A stretch of DNA of 64,000 nt from Litoditis marina (lineage: Eukaryota; Nematoda; Chromadorea; Rhabditida; Rhabditidae): assembly GCA_964036275.1 (NCBI GenBank), contig OZ038433.1, positions 54,267,902 through 54,331,901 of the forward strand. Reading direction: 5' to 3'. Position 1 is the first letter of the stretch; every line of letters starts with the position of its first letter. Shown here piece after piece: positions 1-10,637 of the stretch. Under the pieces are notes generated by a model. The model was not told the DNA's origin, searched no databases, and worked only from the letters and a program-made list of their open reading frames with translations. The translations under genes and the position numbers were made by a program.

Positions 1-415
1 TTCACCAATGTTGAACACCATGGTTCAAGAAAACACTTGTGAGTAAGTTGAGGATAGTGTGAATAGTTTCGTACGTTCCAGATATAAGTTCATTCATTCC
101 TGACACGACACGCATACCAACAACCAAAATGCTTACTCCTAACATTTGTATTACAACATCGCATGTATAGCAGAACATCGACCCAGTTCACAAAAAGTTC
201 TAAATTGGATGCATGCAAAAGACGTTTCCAACACTTCAAATACAAAACAATCACATAAAGTTAACATTTCAGTGATGTATTTTCTGTTCTCGCTTTCTCC
301 GAGTTCAATACTATCACACGACTACATGTTTCACCGCGAGTATAACTGTAGGTCTATCAACTCTCTGTTAGTTTTCGCAGCTCTTTGACTATAAACTGTT
401 GAAATTGTGTTGCAG
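1..415. other. 5' edge, unresolved UGT 5' region
   Basis: This stretch precedes the first UGT exon I can place. A GTGAGT-like donor sits at 39-44, so bases 1-38 could be the end of an upstream exon, but reading 1-38 straight into the exon at 416 gives a stop in the required phase. Either another small exon lies between, or 1-38 is not coding. The first hundred or so residues of the UGT (about 530 residues is usual) are therefore missing from the window or unresolved here. Confidence 0.4.
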
Positions 416-3400
416 ATGGGACAGAACATGTCAAGGATGTTCGCTTATTCCTGTGAATGTGAGTGCTTTTGAGTTAGTCTACGCGTTCAGGCTGTCAGCC
501 CATTCTACAATCTAAATGTATGTTCATTGTAAAGTTCTAAGCAAGGAAAGTTGGAACTGTTCATGTTCATTGATAATGTTAGGTTTGTAGTTTGATGCCA
601 TTGTACTTCATAAGACAACTGGAAGTGTGGTGTGTACTGCCATAAAACTACTACAAAACAAATTGGATTACCTCGAGTAGACGGTTTACCTAGGTTCAGT
701 TTCCTAGAATAACTTCATTTTGGCAATGAAACTTTATGTCTATATAGTAGGTTGATACAAATTAGAGATCAGAATGAGGTAAGAATAAAGAAAAGAGAAA
801 AAGAGAGAAGGAAAGAGAGAAAAAGAAACAAAATAGGAAGAAACTTGCTCCAGTTGTGATCAACGACGAGGCGCTGATGGCCGAGCTACGAGCGGGTCAA
901 TTCGATGTCGGCATCGCCGAGCCGTTCACCATCTGTGGGCCAGGTGAGTAAACAACCATATAAACACTTGTCGGACCTGCGAGAAAAAGTTTCGTAGCAT
1001 GACACTAACCACTGCGCTATTAGAGCATATAACCAGAAAGCTTGGGATTAGAAGATATGTGTGCGCAAACAGCTGAAAGTAAGATATACAGTACCCTCTC
1101 GCCTTTCCATTGGCGACGACTATAGAGGGGCTGGAGAATTCAAACAAGAAACCATAAACAAAAATTGGTTTCATTATCTAACAAACGTTATGTGGATCTT
1201 ATACAATGAGCTATGAACACGTTAAAAATATAATAATATTTATTCCTTCGAGCAATAACACACTATTATAATCTTCCGTGAACTAGGAATACGAATGTAT
1301 ATAATATTTTCCTTTAATGTGGTCCACAAACCTACCGGAGTAGCAATCATAACTGATACATAAGCACCATGTGAAACATTGCAGCAATGTTCGAGCATCT
1401 CGGCCTCCCTATCCTTGGAGCAACTTCTACAGCTCAAATGGACACTGTATCATATGCCATGGGTAAGTTTCGTCGTGGGTGACATTCAAATATTTCAAAA
1501 TTTCCCCTCCTGATAAATTCACTCACACTTACTTTTCCTACACTGATTTTGATGGGTTGGAGGCATCTATTAAGAATTGTGACACAAGCACCGTAGAAAC
1601 GTTTTATGAAACGGTCACCAGGGTGAGCTAACCACTTGTAAAACTTTGATATGGTGTTTTTGGAGTTGTATACCCGAACACAAGTCATGTTTGTTGGTCC
1701 TCTATATTCGTTGAAATGTTTCAAACCGACATAGTTCATTCCAGGAGAGCCACTGGCCCCCAGCTACGTGCCAGCGATGACCTCAGGCAATGGAGAGAAA
1801 ATGGGAATGTTGGACAGAATGAAAAACGCAGTAGGAACTGTACTCGGAATGTACTTTTTCACCGGAACTTATCGATCTGAGATGGTTGTTCTGAAAGAGA
1901 AGTTCGGTCAAGACTTTCCCGATTACAATGTGAGTCGATGCTTCAACTAGTGTTCAAGAGCAGTCCTATGTTTCATCGATCCATTAAGAGTAACACTGTA
2001 AGCTAAATATGATATATCGATCAGATCCCTTAAATATTCTTCTAATGTGAACTTGGGAATAATACCGGTTTCCTTTCTTTTACTCTGCTTGTAGATTATC
2101 CTACGTTTCAGGACTTATTGAAGAATTGCAACGAATTTGCAAATTGAGCTATTTACAAACACCAGAAGGTCGCGCAGAAAATTCAACAACTAACGTTCTT
2201 TTCTAAAACGTTTGACCTACATTATTAAATCTGTCTGCAGGAACTGCTCGCCAGAATGTCTTACCTTTTGACGAATTCCAATCCTTTCCTTAACTATCCT
2301 CGACCAATCATCCAAAAAACTGTGGAAATTGGAGGAATTACTGTGGACAAAGGAGCTGTTGCCACGCAAAATCTGGGGGTACGTCCAACTTTAGAAAAAT
2401 ACGTGAAATCAGCGTAAAGGGTAGTGGTCACGAAAAATTAAAGGAGACCGGAGAGCAACATGGTTTCTCGTAAAGCTGTTGTATCCTTTTGATTGGACGC
2501 GTTGCGTGTCGCGCGGCATTGTCATGCGAATGTCACGTGGACTGATCAAATTAATATACGAGTTATTTGTTCTGTCTGATCTCAATACGGTTGAAAGCAG
2601 CCCGAAACAAAACCTCTGCTCAAGTGGTGTTACGGCCTTAAAGAGGCGAAAATTTATTGCGATGTTCCCGGAAATTACGTGACATGTATGAAACATCACC
2701 GAATCGACCAGAACGTATGTACAATAAATCACCAGAGCTACAGAATGTCCCACGTTTGGCCCGAAAACTAATAACTAGTTGATAAATATAACAACATATT
2801 CCAGCATAACTATATAAACTTGTTTAAAAACAGTTAACTGCACGAGATTTCTTATGACGAACACATGACCCTAGGAATTATCCCGAAAAAACCAGCAGTA
2901 ATTGCTGTGATTCAGCTTTCAGTATAACAGAAAATGTACTAAGTACTAAAAGTAATATGGAAAGAAGACTGGATAACCTAGTTGCCGCAAATCAATATAA
3001 AATTCAGTTTTTCTCTTTCAGGTTTGGGACTCTGTTCTGAGCGAGAGGAAGCACACTGTTTTCATTTCGTTCGGCTCGGTGGCGAAAAGTAAGGACATGC
3101 CTGAAACATACAAGTGAGTAACAAGATGTTTCCGAAGAACACAAGCACACGGACGGAAAGTATTAAACATTTCAAGTTTAAATGTTAAACTAAACCTTTA
3201 ATTATGGACTTTTGAACACAATATATACCGTACCTGATTCATCGAACTCACAATCAGACAAAAATAGAAAACTCTAAGCTCAGTTCGCCTCAAACTACGA
3301 TTTCCAGTTAGAAGCCTATCGTTCGCAATTGTAAACAGTGTTAACAGCGATTATTGTTCCATGATCAATTATCGATTGAAAGAATTGCAAAATAAACTTA

Positions 3401-6134
3401 ATAAATGTGTTCATTTTCCAGAAATACGCTTCTCAACGTCTTTTCTTCTATGCCGGACATAACCTTCATTTGGAAGTACGAGGAGAAGAGTAGTATGGCA
3501 GACCACCTACCCAATGTTCATTTGTCCCCCTGGCTGCCCCAGAACGCACTTCTCGGTAGGATTTTCGTTCGATTTATACATTAGAGTATGCTAGAAGATC
3601 CCGGCACCTCCATCCCAGCCTGCGTATCTCGCTCTGCCTTACTATTTCTCGTCTATTACATCCCGGCGGGATATGAGAGCAGAAATCAGCGTATGCTGGA
3701 TGAGACGCAGGATGGGATGAATGGCCGGGATCTTCTAGCATGCGTACTCAGTAACATACATAAAAAATCATGTTCGCAAAACTAAACAAAAAATCGATAC
3801 GCATGTTGTCAAAAGTTTGTAATCAATACGTTTATTGTCGGGGTAAATGCTCTGCCAGTTCAAACACCAAGTTGACTCGCATGACAGGGAAATAAAGATC
3901 AACACTTCACAATCAACTCGGTACTCAAAAATGAGCACTTCATCAACTTCTTATGCAAAATTTCACAAACTCGTACATTTTGTTATAACTGTTCATGTGT
4001 ATTATTCGGATTACATATAAAATTATTCAAAAACCCTTCCGAGTAAATTGATAGTCTCATTCACGTCTCACAATCAATTCCGGAGTTTTCATTCTTTCGA
4101 TAAATACAACATACAAGTGTAACTTTCAATGAACAGCTTTTCGTTCAGTAGTTCTTGACATTCTTGATTTTATTGCATCTCGACGTTTCCGACCATTTAT
4201 ATAAGTGGTAAGCATAGACACAACCAGTGATTCAGCCGCTTTGTGATAGAACTAAGCTCAGTATTATAGTGAATGCCAAATTTATGAATTTCTGTCTCTT
4301 GCCGGAATCGAACCTGTGAGCAAAAATTACGCAAATCACTGCGCTATTGAATCACATAATGGGCAAGCTTCGAAATCGAATACATGTGTACGTACACAGC
4401 GGAAAGTGAGATGTACAGTACCCTCCCGCCTTTCCGTTGACGACGACTATAGACTTTCTTTAGAAAGATCGAACCCTATTTCTTGCAGCGGACCCTCGTT
4501 TGTCGGCCTTTTTGACGCACGGTGGACTGGGAAGTACTACCGAAGTCTCGCACCTCGGAAAACCTGCCATCTTTGTGAGTTCGACAAAAAGTCAAATTTA
4601 TAGCGATTTGTCTGCACATGTTTCAAACTTATAACACACTTTGTCTGTGCATGCTCACTATCATTTTGTGTCTATCAAATCAAATCAAATCAAATATTTA
4701 TTACACAGTGTGTAATAACGGAAGGGGCCATGCTACTCTTCTCTGCACTGTTCCAGTTTTGGTACATGTCTATTGCTAGACAGGAACGAACTAGAATAAA
4801 ACAGAGTAGACATGTTTATTCACGATTGAACACGTGTTTTTCCACACTGGTTCATGTAAAACAAGTGAAGTAGTAAAATGATTCAACAGTTAAGATCCTT
4901 TAAAATGGTTTATTGTTGAAACACATGTATTCTATAGTTCGCACATTTCCCAATTGGACTTGGGCAGCTTGCCAATAAAACTTCAAGGCAGTTTTTGAAC
5001 ATGTTGAAATACCTCAAAACAGTAGAAATTTATGTGAAGGGTTCTTCCGTTCAGTTATAATTCGTATTCAGGGAAACTTTCTGTAAAATTTATGTTTTTA
5101 AATAACAGTCTTCCAAAGTTTTTGGCACGCTGCCAACGAGTCCATTTGGGAAATGTTAGCACTATATATTTAGGTCCCCCTGTTCGCGGAGCAGCCTAGA
5201 AATGCGGCCATGTTAGCCAGACATGGAGGGGCCATGGTACTGGAGAAGAAGGATCTCAACAATGTGAACACTATCAGAAACGCCATCGGCAGGATTGTGG
5301 GAGAAAAGAGGTGAAACATTCAGATGGCTTCAATTTTTTAAGAACTTTGCGCAACCGGTCTTGAAACCTTGCCTTTTGAGCGTTCGAGTGGTTTCTTTTC
5401 TATCATTGTGTAATATGATTATTGTATTGTTATATTAGTAGTATGCATTTATTTAGTTACACCGAGAATGCGCAGAAACTGGCTGAGATTCTCACCAATA
5501 CTCCCCATTCCCCGAAGGAAGTTCTGGTCAAATATGCCGAGTTTGTGGCGAGGTTTGTTCGTTTGAAATTAATAATTGAATTGAATCTTATTTAATCATG
5601 CTCAATTGCTTAATTCGCATAAGATGCTTAATCGAAACATTCAAGTTATGTTTGTAGTGGCAGAGATTGTTTGAGTGCTTACACTGCGCAGATTCGCTCT
5701 TTGAACTATACTTAGTCAATCGGACAGTCACGTCAAACATGTTCAACACATCACAACTCAGAAACGTGCAATGACTAAGTGCACGATGCCTCATTAGAAT
5801 GCTAACTTCACGTGAATATTCAATTTACTTCTAGTATATATTTCCTTCACTTTATCCTCATCTCTCTTTACTCAAAAAGTAGAGCCGATGAAACACTAAT
5901 TACGTCAAGTCTGATCTGAGAAAGTTGTGAAATCACAATTCTTCATCCGAATGTTTCAGATTTGGTCGTCTATCCCAACTGGATCCTCACGCTCGCCATC
6001 TTTCCATTTTCCAATATTACTTCATTGATATTTTTGTTCTTATGGCTGTTGTTCTTTACACTATTTTCAAACTTGTATCTACCATCTGTTGCAAATGTGC
6101 TTCTGTATGTGAAAGAAAACAAAAAACTGAATGA
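416..6134 (+). CDS. UDP-glycosyltransferase (UGT), 5' partial
   Basis: Membrane UGT of the ER type that transfers a sugar from a UDP-sugar to small lipophilic molecules. Exons, all phase-consistent: 416-458, 854-943, 1385-1462, 1745-1929, 2241-2378, 3022-3113, 3422-3555, 4489-4574, 5174-5310, 5457-5552, 5960-6134 (417 codons). Exon 2 encodes the nematode UGT motif FDVGIAEPFTICG. Exons 7-9 carry the UDP-sugar binding signature: WLPQNALL, then FLTHGGLGSTTE, then VPLFAEQPRNA. The last exon has a hydrophobic span (IDIFVLMAVVLYTIFKLV) followed by a short Cys/Lys-rich cytosolic tail, as expected for an ER-anchored UGT. The N-terminal signal peptide and catalytic His region are not in the assembled part. 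Introns hold a tRNA-like TIR repeat (twice), a fold-back element and a MITE. No inactivating lesion is seen. Family assignment is firm; the substrate is unknown. Confidence 0.93.
970..1127 (-). mobile_element. tRNA-like TIR repeat, truncated copy
   Basis: Inside UGT intron 2. Contains the reverse complement of an A-box (CCACTGCGCTA) and the TTGGCGACGACTATA terminus shared with copies at 4264, 22692, 26285, 30621 and 41646. The B-box side is degenerate. Confidence 0.75.
3585..3750. mobile_element. Fold-back (MITE-like) element in UGT intron 7
   Basis: The ends are inverted copies of each other: GTATGCTAGAAGATCCCGGC near 3586 and GCCGGGATCTTCTAGCATGC near 3725-3745. The internal CATCCCAGCCTGCGT is matched by the inverted ACGCAGGATGGGATG. 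About 165 bp; no ORF. Confidence 0.65.
4264..4452 (-). mobile_element. tRNA-like TIR repeat
   Basis: Full-length copy in UGT intron 7, ending about 36 bp before the exon 8 acceptor. On the minus strand it reads TATAGTCGTCG..., then an A-box region, a B-box-like GGTTCGATTCC, and ends GGCATTCACTATA. The two ends are imperfect inverted repeats (TATAGTNNNTGCCAA type). Confidence 0.8.
4943..5156. mobile_element. MITE with ~33-bp imperfect TIRs
   Basis: In UGT intron 8. The left end (ACATTTCCCAATTGGACTTG) is the imperfect inverse of the right end (CGAGTCCATTTGGGAAATGT), and GGCAGCTTGCCA / TGGCACGCTGCCA continue the match. About 214 bp, no ORF. Confidence 0.65.
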
Positions 6135-7553
6135 ATGATTTATTGAAATATGAACCTATTTCTTTCGAAAACGTACAACCTTTAAAGAAAACAATTTGAA
6201 ATCAATAAGTGTATAGCTCCTGCGATTCCACTGTTTTTATGACTCAAAGTTTTTGAGATAATAACGAAAATGTTCTCACTCTTAACGCGCGAAATGCGTT
6301 TTCGACCATTAAAAAATGATTTTCTCTGGAAGTGGTTCAATATGAAAAAGGCGATGGTGACGCAAGAACCACACAGAGGTCATGGTTTACATACCATGTC
6401 TAGCGCTTTTTTCACTCCTGGTCACCAATGGTACGTTTCTAGACCAATGATCGTTCATGCGTTTTCCTTTGAAAGTGACCAAATGTGAAATTTCAGAGTA
6501 GTAAGTTCCGTACGACATAGAGGTGTCTCTCGTTGCAGCTTCATTTCTATCCCACAGTCTAACATTCCGAGTCTTAAAGAATCCGTCCCGCTCTAATTTT
6601 CACTTGTGAGTTAACAATCTGACCATTTGGCAAATGAAAAACCATGATCAAAAATATATACTCTTATATCTCTATCTTGCTTCGTTTGCTCACAAAAGCG
6701 GCTTACGTAATGACACCGATAGGGGAGTTGCGTACGGGGTATGCTCCAAATAGCCTATAGAAGTACAAAATTTTTTTTAAAACTTTCTTGCATATACGAA
6801 AACACAATTAGAGACTACAAAATTAAAATGAATCTGGACGTAAAGGAACCAAGTCAAGTTGCGTCACAGTGAAAATGTTCATGTCGTCTTTTTTCAAGCT
6901 TGATGTTATGCAAATTTTACAAATTTTCAATATGAAAGTTTTTGCATGGTCTATGCGAAGACATTGCGAAACTTTTTTAAGCTTTTTGAATTTTTCGTGA
7001 AACTCAGATTATAGCGAAACGGTTTTTTCAAACCAAGTCTAGTTCGCAATTTCGTTAAATTGATTAGGTTTCAAAACCTGAAAGTCAACTATTTTGAGCT
7101 CATTACTGGTAATTGGGACTGAAACGTAAGCAAAATGTCGTAATGTCTGGAAAAAAAACACTGCTCAAAACAAAACAACAAACTTGATGTTTGTACTCCC
7201 TAACATCTCGTAATTGTTCAAGGAGTTCTTGGGGACTGCGACTATGGTTGAAAGGAATTCAAGAATTCTTGCTACAAGGCAAGTCTTGTGCTTTCTCGAT
7301 ACTTATTTGCGAACACGTTGAACACTTGTGTGAACTGTAATGAACGAAAAACGCTTATCACAAGCCCAGATTGTGTTACAACTAGTTCAGCTGGTTTCAA
7401 TGAATAAGAAATTACGTTAGAACTTCGACTAATTGAAACAGCGATTATCCAGGAGAAAAAGCGAACTGTATCCAGATTAACACTCACTTTCAGAACAGAA
7501 GACGAATGACGAATTCACGATTTCCTAACTCTCAGATTTCACACGAATTGCAG
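6135..7553. other. Spacer between UGT and lectin pseudogene
   Basis: About 1.4 kb without a convincing exon. No canonical AATAAA follows the UGT stop closely. The only recognisable structure is the 458-bp MITE at 6574-7031. Short ORFs here have no coding signature. Confidence 0.6.
6574..7031 (+). mobile_element. 458-bp MITE, copy 1 (TTAA-bounded)
   Basis: Starts TTAAAGAATCCGTCCCGCTC and ends with the inverse, ATTATAGCGAAACGG then a degenerate TTTTTTCAA. It is the inverted, near full-length homologue of 9061-9517; shared internal landmarks include AGCGGCTTACGTAATGACAC and GTTGCGTCACAGTGAAAATG. No transposase ORF, so non-autonomous. TTAA at the ends suggests a piggyBac-like target (inference). 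Confidence 0.85.
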
Positions 7554-8249
7554 GTCGTAAAAGGCAGACCGGTCAGTCATCCCCAAGCCGAGAGTCTCTG
7601 TAAGAAAATGGGAGGTCATCTGACATCAATCAATATACCGGCCGAGAGTAGATTCCTGCAACGTGAGTTCAATTCAGGAAGTGATAATAGGAAACGTGTA
7701 CAATCGCTCTCACCGCAACCAGTCGACCACGCGGCTTCGTTCATTTTGTAGAGGTTTATAATTACAGAAATAACCCGGCTAGGAGGGAGACACGGTTTCG
7801 TGCATCAACCGTGGGTCGGATTGGTGAAGTTGGAGGATGGAAACTGGCACTGAACTGACCGAAGTAGCGGAAACGGCTTCAAATGGGCGCCCGGACAGCC
7901 GAACAACCTCGGGGGACGCGAAAAATGCGGAATCGTTAGTTACAATTTCCCAATATGGGAGGGGTATGACTTGTATTCACTTTGTGCACACAATACTACA
8001 TCCGAAATACTAGCATGCCACATGAACGCGAAAAACGCGGAATCGTTAGTTACAGTCACTCCGAAATTGATCTGTACACACTGCGCACAGCACAATCTGC
8101 ACGAGCAGAGAGCTACCGTATATTTGGCGAGACAAGAGATAGGAGTGTGGGATGTTCATAAACGTCGACTATGATTATCTTTTGGATCGGGTTGTGAGCA
8201 CCTGCACGAAGGTTGAACATGTGTTCAGAAGGTGGTCAGACTCGGTGTC

Positions 8250-8412
8250 AACCCCCTCGACTGTCTCATGAGATACCGCATGAGCAATATCTCACGCACT
8301 TGTCATGAAATTCTATTGATTGTGATGCTCAAACATCATAAGTTCACGAATATGGGAAACTCATTCGAGTTTCGCAGAGGTTATCGTAAAGATTGCTACG
8401 CCGCCAGTTGAA
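8250..8412. mobile_element. CTCATGAGAT-type fold-back repeat, copy 1
   Basis: Inside the lectin pseudogene. Rich in CTCATGAGAT palindromes and ending GATTGCTACGCCGCCAG, shared with 17881-18075 and 28784-28955. Confidence 0.5.
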
Positions 8413-8918
8413 TGGGCGGGGTGAGCTCATCTCTACCGTCAGTGGCACGAGGCCAGAACTTTTGACTGACATTTATCGAGAAATTCGCCGTTTTCAACTA
8501 GTTTGAAACGGAACAAATTCGAATATAGAAAAGAAACAAAACAAACATTATATTAGAATAAATTCATTCATCTCAATCTTCGTCCAGTTCGTTCCGGACA
8601 CTCTGATTCGAGGACGTCGTGTCGCCTACAACGGGGCCACAGGCGTGATGAACGACGGTGTCTGTAGCTTCAAGAGCTCCAGATTCATCTGCGAGAAGAA
8701 GGCCAGAAAGTCCAGAAGGACCCTACAGAGGCCCGAGGAGGATTTTCCGAATGAAAACATTCGTCCGTTAGCCAGAGGTTCGATGTGTTTCATAATTCCG
8801 CACATTGACAGTTTACTAGTCCAAGTGTAAAAATAGTAGTCAGTATTCGGTTTTGGGTGGGTGACGGGATGTTGAAACATTTTAATTTTGTTTTCCGTCC
8901 ACTATTTCTTTATCCCCC

Positions 8919-9056
8919 TACGTTTCTGAGAAAACGAAGCGACATAGATTCATAAAAGTATATAGAATAGAGAATTTTTATCAATGAGTTTTGATTTGCC
9001 ATCGGTTTAGTATGTTATATCACAATTCAAAATTAGAGAGAAACGCAGTCTTTAAG
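8919..9056. mobile_element. Diverged fragment of the 457-bp MITE
   Basis: Aligns by eye with the last ~135 bp of the copy at 9061-9517 (same order of GAGAAA.GAAGC, ATAGA..TATA, TTTATTTGCC-like and AAATTAGAG..A...CTTTAA blocks) but is clearly more diverged. It ends 4 bp before the younger copy begins, so the younger copy inserted at the TTAA edge of the older one. Confidence 0.6.
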
Positions 9057-9060
9057 TTAT

Positions 9061-9517
9061 TTAAAGAATCCGTTTCGCTATAATCTGAGTTTCACGAAAA
9101 ATTTAAAAAGCTCAAAAAACAGTTTTAATGTCTTCCCATAGACCATGGAAAAACTTTCTGACTGAAAACTTGTAAAATTTGCATAACATCAAGCACTAAA
9201 AAGATGACATGAACATTTTCACTGTGACGCAACTTGATTTTGTTCATTTACCTCCAGATTTATTTTCATTTCGTAGTCTCTAATTGTATTGTCATATATG
9301 ATAGAGTGTTCTTAAAACATTTTTGTACTTCTATTGGCTATTTTGAGCATACCCAGTACGCAACTCCCCTATCGGTGTCATTACGTAAGCCGCTTTTTTG
9401 AGAGAAAGAAGCAAGATAGAGATATAGAAGTATATATTTTTGATCATGGTTTTTTATTTGCCACAAGGTCAGATTGTTAACTCATAAGTCGAAATTAGAG
9501 CGGGACGGATTCTTTAA
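9061..9517 (-). mobile_element. 457-bp MITE, copy 2 (TTAA-bounded)
   Basis: Starts TTAAAGAATCCGTTTCGCTA and ends GAGCGGGACGGATTCTTTAA. TIRs match over about 22 bp with a few mismatches. Opposite orientation to 6574-7031. No ORF of note; lies in a long intron or break of the lectin pseudogene. Confidence 0.88.
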
Positions 9518-9800
9518 TAATAATGTTTATCAGTATAATAATAGACCAATATGAAATCACGAAATGTAAACTTTTCAAACTGACATTTGAGAAAACAAAA
9601 GAAAAACAGGTACATGAAGAAAGTTGCTAATAGCATTTGTTGTTGATGTCATTGAGGCTCAGTTAGAAGACAGAGATGGAAGAGGTACCCAAGATTGATT
9701 GATGTTGAAACGGAAACCATAGCGATCAAAGTACACGTCAGAAACAATTGGGGCTAGATGAGGGGTCAATTGATAGCACCCATGGAAACAGCTGTAACGT

Positions 9801-10637
9801 TCACGCATAGAAAACTCCACTCAACTGCATATTATACAACATGTCAACATTGTCATTTACACATTTCAAAGAAGCATCATCAAGAGCATCATGGAACGAT
9901 GGAGGGTCAATAATGGATGGTGTATCACACATAGGAGAAAGATCATCAGATATTTGTGTAACTTCAACAGGAACGGGACTTTGGATAGCAGGTTGATCAT
10001 CAAAATGAACAGGGGTTGTACGGGTAGATATAGAATTTGGAGATGGAAATGCGGACACAAGATTGGAAACGACATTCCTAGTTTGTTCAACTAACTCCAT
10101 TTCAATTGGCAGAATAGGATCGGCAGACGGTGTTGATGTTGTAGTTTGGTCGGGGACCTCAGCTCGGGCGGCGTCTCGTTTCGATTGTCTGGCGAGGAAT
10201 CCGGCCTTCCGCTGTTCCGGGGTCTCGAACTTCCGAACATGAAAAGTTGACATAGAAGCATCAGACTTCATAGCAGTAGAAAGATCAATAAGACGAGGAA
10301 ACGGAATACCATCTTTGATAGATACTTTGAGTGGACGAGGTAAACCATCTTGACGAGGTTTACCCAAACGGTGAAGAATAGAAATATTAGATGGAGAAAC
10401 GGAGACCAAATTGAAAACTGCATTCACCTTTTTCTTTGTTGAAGTATCCTCTGGTAGGCCATAAATGGTGAGACATCGACGATCATTAAAGTGGTGAAGT
10501 TGGGATTGAATAATAGTAGGTAGAGATTGGGTCAGAGAGTCGAGTTTGTCGTTGAGTGTTTTGATTTCACTCAAAAGGGTGGAAAAATGGGTTCGAAGTG
10601 GTACCATTTTTGGACGAGGCGATGGCATAGTAATCAA
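9801..10637 (-). mobile_element. LINE ORF1-like protein, orphan
   Basis: Intact 278-residue ORF. The N-terminal ~45 residues look coiled-coil (LSEIKTLNDKLDSLTQSL). Residues about 50-160 resemble the RRM-like core of non-LTR retrotransposon ORF1 proteins: a strand CLTIYGLPED, then ILHRLGKPRQDGLPRPLKV, then HVRKFETPEQRKAGFLARQSK, a basic RNA-binding-like tract. The C-terminal third is Ser/Thr/Pro and Asp rich and unrecognised. No reverse transcriptase or endonuclease ORF lies downstream on this strand, where the MITE begins about 280 bp away, so the element is 3' truncated. Just upstream, an 18-bp unit (CCGACACAAATGGTGGGA) is repeated twice at 10661-10696. A host gene derived from such an ORF cannot be excluded. 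Confidence 0.6.

Noticed and set aside
7851..7853. TGA as selenocysteine in the lectin domain
   Set aside because: The position is a conserved structural Trp in C-type lectins, no SECIS-like element is evident, and the vWA part is also frameshifted.
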